DNA from: Holothuria scabra
Taxonomy: Eukaryota; Echinodermata; Holothuroidea; Aspidochirotida; Holothuriidae
Assembly (NCBI GenBank): GCA_037179385.1
Contig: CM074181.1
Coordinates: 51,842,297 to 51,906,296 of the forward strand
Length of the DNA: 64,000 nt
Reading direction: 5' to 3'
Part shown: positions 22,086-34,022 of the stretch, piece by piece
How the letters are laid out: each line of letters begins with the position of its first letter
Numbering within the stretch: position 1 is the stretch's first letter
Translations under genes and position numbers: made by a program
The notes under the pieces: generated by a model
What the model saw: the letters and a program-made list of their open reading frames with translations, nothing else
Told to the model about the DNA's origin: nothing
Databases searched by the model: none

Positions 22086-24002
22086 AATCTAAACTGGGGT
22101 GACTGTAAACTATCTCAGTGATTTTGCCATACAGACTTTAAATTGGGACAATTTTTGTAATCAAGTGTGTCAGCTTTCCAATTATGACTGAAACAAGTCT
22201 TTTTGCATAGAACTGGCTGTTTTGTTCTCTCTTCAACTAGTGTGCCTTCTTGGCTAAAGGATCACTTGATAGAAGTTCTGCTTAACCTAGAGTAAGATTC
22301 CCTTTTACCAAAAATTTTATAATTTGGATAAAATGTCACTGTAAGAAAGGTAAAATTAAGATTAGATTTAATATTATCATCAGGAGGGATTAGGGTTGGG
22401 TAAGGATTATGGTCAGAATTAGAATTTGGTGTAGTGATATAGTAATTTAGCAAAAGCAAAAGCCTACAGATAGGTTGTAATGACGAATTCTAAGACCACT
22501 CTGACAAACACACAATGAAACGAAACTCCCCCATACTGCGAAGTATGCATTCAGTATTCAGGATTAATAGTTTTTCAGGTCCACATCATTAACTGCCTGA
22601 TTCTGTTTACTGTAGCTTTTATGATCAAGATACACCTTGATATCCTGCCAAAAAAACAAGCTTGCCTTACAAGAGATCTGGACAAGCACCAATCAGGTCC
22701 CACAGATCACAGTAGAAAAAATGTATGATTTATGGATCCTGATGGAATAGAACTGTTTCAAGTTCTTTGCTGCTGAAAGGTGAATGTGTGTACACACATG
22801 TACCATATAACAATACTGATAACACAGTACTCTCTACTTAAACTACTACCTCAAAGGGCAATAAATTAAAAAGCAAGTTGCCCCAAACTTAATCTGAAAC
22901 AACAACCACATCCCACAGATGTCTTCTTATTATGCTTCGAAGAATCTCTCACACTGACTGCATTTTCCATAAATTCTTCTTCATGCATTTCGATACTAAT
23001 GTTAATGTCCATTAAACATCTCTTGAGACTTGTGGGACCATTTTCTTTATTTAATAGTAGCCCCAACCTCACTTTGAAACAACAGCTAATTTTCAATTCA
23101 ATATCTCTTCCACCTACTTTTCTTACTATTTCAAAACTTAAATATTTCTATGAAAGCCTGGGTTACTCAGCAAAGAGTAAATACCAATAAATTTCACAAT
23201 TCAGTAAGCAAGGTATTGCCATACAATTCTCAAAAGCCATTCATGAATTACACCATTACATTTTGGGAAAACTACTGCTACTTCAGCTTAAAGGAAAATA
23301 CTGTGTTTGTTCTACAAAGAAACTTCATCCTTTTTAAACCAATATTTATTGACAAAGAGTGATAAATAACTACAAATAAGATAGTAGGGTAGTCTTCTTT
23401 TCAAGAACTAAGTTTCCCTCAGACAGAAATTCAGATATTTGTTGCTAGACAATAATTTGTTCACCCAAACGTTCAGCATTTCAAAAGATCCTACCTTCCA
23501 TAACTCTTCTTGTGCATAATATTTTGAGGAGATGAAGATATTGCTGAGAATTATTGTTGAGACTGAATGATTTGAAAAAGACTAGAGCTATTTGCTTTCA
23601 ATGCTATGTTGGAGAATTTTAAACGCAATATTTCCCTTTAAGGATTGATAATGTGTGTACTGTTTATCCATTACAACAAACATTTGTGGCTGATTCATAA
23701 AGTAATGCCTATTATTTACTGCTATTATGTGAGGGTCAGGTATAATAAGGTAATGAAACTGCTTTGGTGTATATTAAAGAAGCCCAAACTCAATGTGTTT
23801 TTAATAGTAATCTTCAAGCTTTCATACTTACTACAACTTCTATTTACATTAGTAATCCTTCCATATACCTACAGACCACTCAGAAAGATTGCCCTCCATC
23901 CCCTCCACTCACCCTTCCCCATATTCAATGCTAATAAAACTTAACATAGTCAATTTGCTGCAGATATGCAAGGATTACAGGTAAATAGGATGTAATGAGG
24001 TT
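22086..24002. other. No gene recognised
   Basis: This is AT-rich sequence. 22855-23100 carries words reminiscent of family A ends and interior (GCCCCAAACTT, TTTGAAACAACAGCTAA) but too diverged to assign. The remaining short frames have no recognisable content. Confidence 0.4.
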
Positions 24003-24195
24003 AGTTTAGATGAAGTTTTATGGCCCAGTTTCTAAGTTTGACTTGGTTTTAGTCAAGCAGGCTGCAGCCTTTTTTCCAGTCGTGACCCACATACTGGATT
24101 ATTTTTCCTACTCCATTGCTTATGATGAGCACAATGCAAGCACCATGGCAATAGGTTCCATGTTCAAAGTCTTTGCTATGACCGCATCTGGGACA
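24003..24195 (-). mobile_element. SINE family 1 copy, head truncated
   Basis: The plus-strand order is GATGAAGTTTTATGGCCCAG, a poly-T, AGTCGTGACCCAC, CTACTCCATTGCTTATG, then AGGTTCCATG..CAAAGTCTTTGCTATGACC. This is the reverse of the full copy at 4055, ending just inside the tRNA-like head. Confidence 0.8.
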
Positions 24196-24955
24196 AAGTA
24201 GATCCATTGCACAATTTTACTTCACTTAAAATGGGGCATCTACCTGTCAATATACAGGGTCACAAATACTGCAAAATACAAAACTAGTACCCACCAAAGA
24301 TATCCCACGATACCTCTTGATACCTGGTAACAACAACAAGCTAACTTCTCCCATTTACACTGTCACAAATATGTGTGTGCTATACCAACAAAAGGTCAAT
24401 GTGAACAAAGGATAGCAATTAACTTGCAAGCTAACCATTAAAAGCAATGAAAGGTGACCATAACCTGCCTTTTGATCAGTTATTGTTGACCACAAACAAT
24501 CTTTGAGAGAATTAAAAGGCATATGGAAAGCAACTCTGGGACTTGTCATTAAATCACAGTCTATTATAAAAGGGTCACTATTAAAGTATTTTGTCTGTGT
24601 ATTTTTTTAATGGTTACCCTGCCCTTTCATGACAAATGCCCTGGTACTGAAAAAAAGAAGAAAAAAAAAATAGCCATTGAAAGCCAACTTTAAAATTTGC
24701 TTAACTCTTTTTTTTTTCCGTTTCAGTCCTCTCAAATGATAGGGTAGTGAAAAGGATCAAATTGTTTGATTAAATAAAGCAATAATTTGCATAAACTGAC
24801 CACTATGGATGGTCTCTGTCTATTTGGGTTAAGACAATTGAGGCTCTGTCACTGAAGTAAACAGCTATAGGTATAGAACTGTCTTTTTCAGAATTTTGGG
24901 AAACTAATAATTACTGAAATATGTATGGGGTGGACTCAATCAAAAGGTGTGTGAA

Positions 24956-25013
24956 GGGATGGGGAGGGGGGGGAAGGAGCAGAGGGGCAAGAGCAGGGGG
25001 AAGGAAGGAGGGG
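24956..25013 (+). other. G-rich tract, plus-strand G-quadruplex candidate
   Basis: Runs of four, eight, four and five G lie within about 50 bases, separated by loops of 1 to 10 bases. This could form a quadruplex on the plus strand. No gene context gives it a role. Confidence 0.5.
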
Positions 25014-25795
25014 TGTATAGGTACATTACACAACAGTATACCAAAATACCTTGAAAACATGCTCTACATAAACACATCCTCTTTAAACTGGCTGGAGAAG
25101 TTTGTGCCTGTTCATCAGGAGTGTCAAAAAATTGGGGGGCATGGAAACAACATTCCACCAGTCAACTTGATCACACATTTCACAAACTTTGACGAACACT
25201 TCCTGCTAAAGAAATGACAGAGCCATGCTGCACCTATCGGGTTGCACTGAAACAACATTTGGGAAACTTTGACAGGCCCCTTCTTTATTTACAGCATTAT
25301 GGAAAATGATCACAAACTTCCAATACATAGACAGAGTATACTGCATGGTAGATTGTCGCCACCGTATGCATGAGAAAGGCGTAGCAAATGGCTGTCTGCT
25401 ATGGTTTTGTGTGTGTGAAAGGTTGGACTTGCTTAAGTTAATCAACAGATTTTGCAAGAAAGCTGAAATATTTTTGAAATAATGCAAGGTAAGGTCCAAA
25501 TCGCTACACACATTGCAGGAATATGACATTGTTTCCAATTCAAGTTAATTTTTTGTTTAAAATAGGCTTATTACATAGTCATCATCAAATCAGATAACTT
25601 ATAGCTTCATGGAGGTCACCTTGGTGCGCTTTTTTTTTGCCCCAGTCGGTGGCGACAATCTACGGATAGGAGGTATGTGTTGCATGCTCTGTCCATGTGA
25701 AGTCTGTGAAAATGACACACATTCAACTGACTTCTGTCCAATGGTCAGAGGGCACATCTCACTATTGATATAAAGTATATTACAATATAAAACCA

Positions 25796-26020
25796 TTAAC
25801 ACAACCTCCTACACCTTTCAAAAAATTTGTCCAACTCTTGAGTCTTGTGGACCCTTTGCCTACACCTTTCCAGTTCCTTCAACATGTCATCTATAGCCAC
25901 TATGGACTGGAATAACTTACAAGTTCTGCTCCTGGTCATTCCCATCCTATAATATGTTGTTACAGCAAAGATAAAACCGTTAAATAAACAAAGTGATAAG
26001 AATATGAACCATGCCTCCAT
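25796..26020 (-). CDS. Small open frame, 74 codons, possible membrane-anchored peptide
   Basis: An ATG in good context (GAAAATGG) starts a 74-residue frame. Residues 3-23 are hydrophobic (AWFIFLSLCLFNGFIFAV), then comes a basic, amphipathic helix-like part with two related pieces, ELERCRQRV and FFERCRRLC. The pattern suits a signal-anchored small protein, but I recognise no family and see no promoter or polyadenylation signal. Chance or a transposon relic are the alternatives. Confidence 0.25.
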   Translation of the reverse strand: MEAWFIFLSLCLFNGFIFAVTTYYRMGMTRSRTCKLFQSIVAIDDMLKELERCRQRVHKTQELDKFFERCRRLC

Positions 26021-26436
26021 TTTCTTCCTGTCTGCCTCTTATCTCAATTAGCTGTGATAACTTTTGATCTTAATATCCTTGACATAAACATGAGCGATGC
26101 CTTGCTGTTGTGGGTATTTCAATTCAACCATACTTAATCATATTCTCAAATACATGTACTAGCTGTCCAGAGCTCAAAATTACCAGTTGCCTGCTTGGCC
26201 TTGATAAATAGTTTTTGCCTGGGACAATTTATATTTTTTCCCTGGTAGTCTGAGTGACAATCAGTTCATAAACCTGTCTATACCTGTCTGCACGCTTCAT
26301 GTCAGTCTGTTCATGATGAAACTTATTTTGTTTTGAAACAAATAGGCCTACCTGATTTTGAATGAAACCTAAAGTGGGGCAAACTAAAATCTGGAGTGAA
26401 CCCCAGAACTTTGCAACCACTAGTTTCTTGGGACAG

Positions 26437-26712
26437 CTGATTTCTTATCCTAATTTTGAGGCCAGCAGTACTACTTTGGCAAGGAATAAACTAGAATACA
26501 AACACACACACAAAATGCACAATTTAAACCTTGAGTACATCATGAGTGTTTAATGTTCTAACTTTAATGTTCAACTGATTTCTTATCCTAATTTTGCGGC
26601 CAGCAGTACTACTTTGGCAAGGAATAAACTAGAATACGAACACACACACAAAATGCACAATTTAAACCTTGAGTACATCATGAGTGTTTAATGTTCTAAC
26701 TTTAATGTTCAA
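26437..26712. repeat. 138-bp tandem duplication
   Basis: The unit at 26437-26574 is repeated at 26575-26712 with only two differences noticed (GAGGCC/GCGGCC and ACAAAC/ACGAAC). Each unit includes an (AC)n run and AATGCACAATTTAAACC. The duplication is recent and non-coding. Confidence 0.95.
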
Positions 26713-27725
26713 CTGTGTATAAAATATAAAGTCCTTATCAGTATTACTGTAAAAATGAGATGAAAGATGAGCACCCCCTTAAATAGCACTGATGATACTG
26801 CAGGCCCTAAATTCCTAGTAAATCTGTAGAAGTAAACTACTATAGTTCAAGTTACAAATCATAGTATTGGTATGACAATCCTCACTAAGAGACAGCATCA
26901 GGATATTATTAAGTGTTGGTACAACCAGATGAGACCAAAAAAGCATTTACAACCACAAGATTCTAATGCACCAGGTACTACTGCTATTTGCTTGGTTATG
27001 ATCGAGTCCTATTTGAAAGAGTTGTTGAATTAGAAAAGCAAGACCACCAACCATCACTATTCAAACAAGTCTACCATTACCTATTTAAATATGTCTGGAA
27101 TCACATCCTCTCATGAGATTTACAGCCACTATACCACATCAGTAACCCTCCTTCATCCATCCTTTGAACTTATTTCAAAGTTGGCAAGAATAAGAAAGAA
27201 CTGCTGCAAGTGTTTTGAAAACATTCAATCCTTGAGATACTCAATGGTCAGTTGTCCACTTCATACAGGGACCATTGGTAATGGTAGACATACAGTTAGT
27301 CAGGACAGAATATCCACTAATACAAAAGATAACTTCCAGTGAATAGACTTTCAACTAGACAAGCATTGCTTTGAAAACAGTCCCTGCTACATATAAATAG
27401 AGGGCCTCCTTTATCTCAGTCAAAAGATCTTTTCATTGCTACAGTTCTTATTGTGAAGCAGCCTTCAAGCAATGAGGGAGTGCCAAGCTCTAAATATGTT
27501 GGAAAGAGTGAATGCACAATAGGAGCTGTCTGGTTTATTATGTGGGCATAGGGCAGAAATAACTGCAGAATGACTGCAAACTACCACCAGCTAGACTGCC
27601 CAGACTAATTGCTGAAATAGTCTAAATGATGACAAAGATCTCATGCACCAACTGCAGAAGGAATCCCCGAACTCCCTATGGGTTGAAAAACTACCAAGTC
27701 TATAGACCCAAGATAGTACAGAAGA

Positions 27726-27845
27726 TCAAGTTTTACGGCTTGTTTCTACCCAATTGGTTTAAGTCAGGCCAGCCAGTCTTTTTTTTTTCAGTTTTAGCTC
27801 ATTAGCTGTTTTATCCCTACTCCATTGCTTATGCTGAGCATCAAG
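27726..27845 (-). mobile_element. SINE family 1 fragment
   Basis: It has the family words in reversed order: CAATTGGTTTAAGTCAGGCCAG, poly-T, GTTTTAGCTCATTAGC, CTACTCCATTGCTTATGCTGAGC. It stops short of the tRNA-like head and abuts a second, better copy. Confidence 0.75.
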
Positions 27846-27860
27846 TCCATAGAAAGTCAA

Positions 27861-28045
27861 TAGGTTAGGTTAATTGGAGTTTTATGGCCCAGTTTCTAAT
27901 CAACTGGTTTAAGTAGAGCTGGCCACAGCCATTTTTCTAGTTGTGGATCACTGGCTTGTTTCCCCTACTCCATTGCTTATGACGAGCACCAAGCACAATT
28001 ACAGTAGGTTCCATTTTCAAAGTCTTTGATATGACCCTGCCAGGA
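27861..28045 (-). mobile_element. SINE family 1 copy, head truncated
   Basis: It starts with the reversed tail GGTTAGGTTAATTGGAGTTTTATGG and runs to TTCAAAGTCTTTGATATGACCCTGCCAGGAG, just inside the head. It sits directly next to the copy at 27726, so two insertions have landed side by side or one region was duplicated. Confidence 0.85.
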
Positions 28046-28964
28046 GTATATCACATGAACAAGGAGAAGAAAAAGAAAAAAATTAAAATCTAATCTGTTT
28101 GTTACGAGAAAGACTAAGATCACTGTCCCAGAAATATGACAGCCACTTTTAAAATGAGTGTCATTTGAGAATCATCAAATTGGTTTGCAAGACCCTTGCA
28201 GCATATGCCCCTTCTTTTCACACATGCAATGTACATGCTAATATAATCGCAAGAGCAACATGATCCATCCTGTCATGCTTCCGTGATTTTTAATATGCTT
28301 CTCCTCTTTCATCACAATATAATATGATAACCAGATCAAAAAAAAAACCTTTAATATTTAACCTTAGCTAACACAGGCCTGACCCAGTCATATCTTGTTC
28401 TATGAATTTGATGGATACATGATTTTATTCCAAATATTTCTGTCACAACTGGGAGATGCTAGTTGTTGATCTCCTAACCTGACAAATTGTCTCTATGAGG
28501 AACACTGCTTGGTTAAAAATATCATGCATGAATTTAAGTTGAAAAGAGCTGGCTATGATATAGCTGTGCCATATCTTCCCCATCCCTGGGAAAAATCAAG
28601 AGCACAAATTGAGTAGTTTTCAAACAAAAGAAAGCAGTAATACAAAACATTTTTGAAAGAAGCACCCCATCAGGCTCTCTGGTAAGAGAGGTTGTATAGC
28701 CTGCAGGATTTTATTCGAGTCCAACACAGCCTAATAAAATTGGACACGGAACTCCCTGGTGGATGCCAGTAGTCCCATGGGCTATTAACTGTGGAAGCCC
28801 TAACATTGAAATAGGGGGGCCCCAGGCAACTGGCACAATGCACAGCATTTTTTGAGACCTGCATGGAAAGGTATAGGACCATGATACAGTGTTCTCAGAT
28901 CAGGGCATTCTTTCCCTCAATGGTATCAATTTTGTTTGGAAAACATAAGTATCTGATGGTTTTT

Positions 28965-29205
28965 GGAGTTTTACACACATCAATTTCTATCTATCGTTTT
29001 ACACACCTTAATTTCTATCTATCGGTCTAGTTCAGTCGTGCAGAGCCCAGTCTTTTCTCCAGGAGTGGCCAGGTCACTGGATTGTTTTCCATACAGCTCA
29101 CACAATGGCAGCAGGTGCCTTTTAAAAATGCCTGGTGGGATAGGAATGGCAGGCAGGGGGCTAGATCCCTGGACAGTTGAGGAAGAAGATGCTATGACAG
29201 GTAGG
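28965..29205 (-). repeat. Diverged SINE family 1 copy carrying a 28-bp tandem duplication
   Basis: GGAGTTTTACACAC and the later AGGAGTGGCCAGGTCACTGGATTGTTTTCC resemble the family's reversed tail and body. Within it TTTTACACAC..AATTTCTATCTATCG occurs twice (28969-28996 and 28997-29024). The family assignment is weak; the duplication is certain. Confidence 0.45.
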
Positions 29206-30213
29206 ATGTGGGTCACTACTGAATGCACTTTCAAAATATATGCAATTTATTAAACAGTATACTACACTTTCATATTTTATGCATCTCCCTACATTGGCAC
29301 ATTTCATAACCCTTACTTTGAAACTAGCCTACTGCAGGAAATAAGGGTCTTCGTTTTTAGAACAATGTTGCATGAACACTTTAATTACTTGAAAGAAATT
29401 TCATGCCACTGACAAACATTTCTGAAGAACTGTCACACTGTCACACTGCTATATTCCTGTGTCACAGCATAAACATCCGATAATTGTGTGATCTCGTTCC
29501 TATTACTAATCCCTCCCTTGGGATTCATATAGTTATGGCTTAATTAGATGCTTAAACATGCATTGCTGCAGAAGTTATTACAGACCAGCCTTTTTCCTCA
29601 AGTCCAATTAGTTGTACAGCTAAAAAAAGTCCAACCAGTCAATTAAGAAGGCAGCCATGCCAGAACAAAACAAATACTCAGCTTTGGAACAGCCTTTAGC
29701 ATTTGGACATCCTTTACATATTACAGGTTCAACAACTGTCCTTCAAAATAGCATGGCAATTTTCATCATGACTTACACAGGTGGTATCTTTCAACCCGTA
29801 CATAGCCATGAATGGCATTCAAGGAATTTTTCTTTTTCATTTTTATGAATGTATTTGTACAATTTTTATGAACCTGTTGTGGAAGCAGCAAAAGTAATGT
29901 GATGTAAGACAGTCCCAAAAATGGCACTTCCGAAGGCTTCAAGCATATCAACAAAGTCAAGTGAGTTAGTGAGTTCAACAAGTTTTTATACCTCGGAGAT
30001 ACAGGCAGTGTTAAAGATTTATGCAAATAACAAGGAGTATTGCTGATATGTGTGAAGTGAAGTTTGTCTGCTTGTAAATTCTAAGGTTGCTGGAAACCTG
30101 AATGTCACATTTCACAGGTGTACACTGATATGATTGTCCCACACTATACAGTATGAAAGAACGCTCCAATCAGAATGTGGCTCACTGTTTGAGGGAATGA
30201 GAATGAGAACGAA

Positions 30214-30530
30214 TTAAGCTAGAATCTTAGGTAAAATGAACCTTTGACCTAACAAACTTCCAATAGTACACCCTGTCCCTCTAAAACTGTGCACTGGACA
30301 TTTAGGCCACTGAGTGTTCACTGCAGACACAAAGTTATCATAGTACCTGCTCTCTATATATACTGTTGTCATGTCACATGAGGTGTATGTGACTGTAGAC
30401 ATGGCAACCCCCGACAAGTTGCCATCACATGAAGACGACGCACCTCTGGACACCTGCAAAGCATAGGATTTACATCCACTACCAGATGTATGAGTATAAC
30501 TAGGGACAGCAGCTATATCCAACAGAGAGA
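30214..30530 (-). CDS. Candidate coding exon, Cys- and Ser/Thr-rich, product unrecognised
   Basis: On the minus strand a T-rich CTTTTCAG acceptor at 30531-30538 precedes an open frame of about 105 codons without an ATG. It reads SLLDIAAVPSYTHTSGSG and then alternates five Cys with Ser/Thr/Tyr-rich segments (for example YALQVSRGASSSC and NTQWPKCPVHSF), with one NLS glycosylation motif. This composition suits an extracellular domain. A possible internal donor is GCAG followed by GTACTA near 30350; otherwise the frame ends at TAG. It lies on the same strand as DAG1, 10 kb upstream of it. I recognise no family. Confidence 0.3.
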
Positions 30531-31448
30531 CTGAAAAGATCCATTCATTTTAAGTTACACCTTGTGTGGGAGTTGGTAAATCTGACATAATTAAGCATAA
30601 GCATTTATTTGCAAACTTTGGCTTTTATATTCCTCATTCTAATTGTCTAGCTACTCCCATGGTACCTGTACACCTTGTAAAGTATAGGCTACTGTGCACT
30701 ATTTAAAATTGACCTGGGTGGATCCAAATTCCTACATACAGTCTAAAAATGTTGTGAAATGTTTCTCTTTCCAAAGAAAAATAACTACATTTCTATATTA
30801 GTTTCCATGGCAACACAATGAATTAATTCAAACAATTGTATGTTCCTAGTTGCTATGAAAGTATATCAAATTAGAGACAGACTGTACGTGTTACTGTTGA
30901 TACAATTCCAAAGGCACTTTGATGGTGGCAGTTTGTTGGATTCAATTTTCCAAGCTCCCCCAACAATCACTTCTTTGGGAAAAAAAGATGGTTGATCAGT
31001 ATCATACAGACAACAAGTCTCAAAAGGCAGATTATTTATTCATTTAAAGGGGACTTTTTGATTAATCAGCTAACTCAAATGTTTTCACCCCCATAGTACA
31101 AGCAGAGTGCAAACAGAGGGCAAAGTGCAATGCTAACTGCTACTGTTCCCAAAATTAAAAGTACACATCAAACTTTCTCCTAGGTTCATTGGCCCTGTGA
31201 CTGAGTACTTTTAGATTACTCATGATGGAAGATGACCTTTAAGAGTAAGTGGTGCTGACTTTATGCAGAACAACTGCCATGAGGGCAGGCTCACAGCACT
31301 ATACTCACCATTGAACCTGCTTTTCCCACCCATAATAATCTATGTTGTTGATATATTATTACCACACATAAAATGAACTGACTCACATAGAGTTATATCA
31401 CCTAAATTTCAGTTTTCCTATAATAGTCCCATATGCTTGGCACCAACC

Positions 31449-31486
31449 CCATGCCAGCTTTGTAAACTGGCATGGAGTTTACAAAG
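31449..31486. other. Two overlapping perfect inverted repeats (alternative hairpins)
   Basis: CCATGCCAG (31449-31457) pairs with CTGGCATGG (31467-31475), while CTTTGTAAACT (31458-31468) pairs with AGTTTACAAAG (31476-31486). The two hairpins overlap and exclude each other. Confidence 0.85.
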
Positions 31487-31876
31487 CAATTGATTTGATA
31501 AAGAACCCAAAAGTACAAACTCTGTACCAGCATGTGACACAAACTGTTGCATAATTGGCTGCATACAATATTATCTATAGAGATAAATAATGTCATAAAT
31601 ACAAAACAGTTTGGTACTAACAATTTTGCCGGTGTACGACTCAGATGCCAGCATATAATTCTACATTGCTATAAATTCTAACATATTCCTTGAACTGCCA
31701 AAGATGCTTAATGCAGTGAAATGGTGGATGTATCGATAATTCTATAACCGAGTGTGCACACAACAAAAGCAGAAAGTACAATTTTGTAGTTCAAAGATGC
31801 AGCTTAGAGTCTTCTAAATGGTCGTACAAAGTTCATGGGTCCAACAGTCCATTGGTCCTAATCAGTTTGATTTTTC

Positions 31877-33073
31877 TTGAAGGGCAAGAGAAGGAACCCC
31901 AACTTCAAGTAGTGTAATAAAAAGTCCTTTTCCATGATTGGCAGTTGAAAGTCATGTGACAACATTTTTTCTCCTCAAATGTGAAATTTACTTGACGTAG
32001 TTAATCTGATAGGATTTAACAACACACCAACAAGAATGTGTTATGTGTACAAGGATATGATATTGGGACACAAACATAGTAGTCCCAACAATGGTTCGGC
32101 TTAAATGTGACTGTGACTCATTATTTCATGACTTATTTTTCATGCTGTGATTTGGGTATATGCTGGTCTCTACTTCTACATTATACATGTTTGCCTTGCC
32201 TTTTGCATTCTGTGTTGGTTGGGTACAAAATGTTAATGTTAGTTACAGAGACACCAAAACAGGTACTATGTTGCATTTATGCGCCAAAACTCCAGTCAAT
32301 AATATTATTTGATGTGAATCATTTATAAATGTGTTGGAAAGGAAATTAAACATGATTGTAAACTACTATTTCCTAACATTTTGCAGTAAGCGGCTGACAA
32401 GGAAAGTTTAAATGCAAATTTAACGTTGGTTACGAGGACACCAAAACGGGACAAAATGGTGTCGTCTTATGTAACTAACAAAAGATTTGGCACTTACATG
32501 GTCAGGCATGCAGAATGTGAGGATCTTTAGTCAAGAGAGATTAATATACCATTCCACATTGTAATATGAACAAATCTACAGGCAAATTGAAGCAAATTTC
32601 AGTTTTTTAACTTTTTTTGGGGGACCGAATTCTGCTTTGGTGTCTTTATGTAACTAACAAAAGATTTGAACCAGTTTTTGTAACATAAAAAATTTTGTCA
32701 TCTACCAAAGATGTTGTTTTATATTTTGATGACATTTTCCAGCACGTTATCAAAAAATTTCCGCAATTAAATCATCATTTGTTTTTATTTTGTGCTTTAG
32801 ACACAAATGTCCCAATTTTGGGTCCCAATATCATATCCTTACACATATAGTGTCACACAGTTCAAATACTGTGTAAGTCTTCTCATACAGCCTCTTACGA
32901 CAGGTGGGGAATACTGTGGGCATATTCTACAAACTCCGGTCCACAGGGGTAAGAAACTGCAATATCAAAGTCATAAAATGTGTTGAAAGATACTTTGAGG
33001 AGAAATAAGAATAAAATTGTGATTTTTAGCTGTTGCTTCAAAAACAAATTTTGGGGGACTGCTCCTGACTTTT
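31877..33073. mobile_element. Family A MITE, copy A3, split by an insertion
   Basis: The left part (31877 to about 32003) follows A2 from AAGGGCAAGAG through CTCAAATGTGAAATTTACTTGACGTAGTTA. The right part (about 32965-33073) resumes at TTGAAAGATACTTTGAGGAGAAATA and ends GGGGGACTGCTCCTGAC. The middle is missing and replaced by about 960 unrelated bases holding another inverted-repeat element. Confidence 0.75.
32047..32848. mobile_element. Family K inverted-repeat element nested in A3
   Basis: AAGGATATGATATTGGGACA near 32051 is mirrored by TCCCAATATCATATCCTT near 32823-32840. Inside, ATGTAACTAACAAAAGATTTG occurs twice (near 32468 and 32647), next to GGACACCAAAAC words. There is no intact open frame. 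Non-autonomous DNA element or remnant. Confidence 0.65.
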
Positions 33074-33482
33074 CAAGTTTCAATGTAATAATTCAACCAG
33101 TGAGCTCTATAAAGTAATTTCCAGTAGAACACATAGGTTTCAAGATGGTAGCTAGTTGTGTTTGTCCTTTGGTTGTAAATTACCAACACACACCAACACC
33201 ATGACCTGTGGACCATATCATGTCCTAGTTGTGCATGCAAATAATCACTATAACATGGACAGGTTTGGATCAAAACAGAGCATGCTGGAGAAAGGGTGGA
33301 TCTCAAAGCCGTTTCTCTCCCTCCTCCTGTATCAGCATGGGCATCATGCTGTTACAAACAAATTGTGCTATGGTTAGTGTCAATGAAGAGGAAAAGGTAA
33401 GAAAAGGTAGGCGGGAACCATGCAGGGTCCTGTTGAACTTGAAGCAACATCTACAGTTTATCTTAGTAGTTATAGGTAAGGT

Positions 33483-33795
33483 TTAAAGGCATATTTTCAT
33501 CATCCCAAACAGTTCCAATTCTCCCAACCTGCTTACTTCTAGCCCATCCCACATTTATCTTAGACTCATCTTTATCCAGACACAATCCTTGTTTATTGCA
33601 TCATGGCTTGTCACATGCAGTAGCCATACAAGTCCACAATGTGTAATCAAGACACTCTCAGTGCCCATGCTGTGTAATTTAGCTATGATGCATTGTTTGA
33701 ATGTGATGCCAATCAAAGAGCTGAACCAATTGAGAGTTTAGATATATATGCATACTGAAAACATGTAGTTTAGGGTGACGAATGACTGCCTTTAA
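33483..33795. mobile_element. Family B TTAA MITE, copy B3
   Basis: It begins TTAAAGGCATATTTTCATCATCCCAAAC and ends GTTTAGGGTGACGAATGACTGCC plus TTTAA; the ends pair and TTAA flanks both sides. The interior holds CCAGACACAATC and GCCAATCAAAGAGCTGAACCA. Confidence 0.8.
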
Positions 33796-33892
33796 CAGAC
33801 AAGAGTAAGAGGTCTCACAATTTTTTTTTTAATCTCTGTTCTTAGTATATATCTGTCATATTATTTTAGGTTTTAAAGAGAACCTTGTTTGA

Positions 33893-34022
33893 GCATGTAA
33901 TCCCAGCACAATTTCACAGTTAAGGAGACAAAATATCAATACATGATTTCCAAATCTTCAAGAGCCAATCATGAAACAGGATAGTCTATATCAAGCTGGG
34001 TTGACTGCATTACCCCTCTAAG
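33893..34022. repeat. Family A fragment, copy A6 (one end only)
   Basis: AGAGCCAATCATGAAACAGGATAGT and AAGCTGGGTTGACTGCATTACCCCTCTAAGG match the right half of copies A1 and A5. The left half is absent. Confidence 0.55.
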
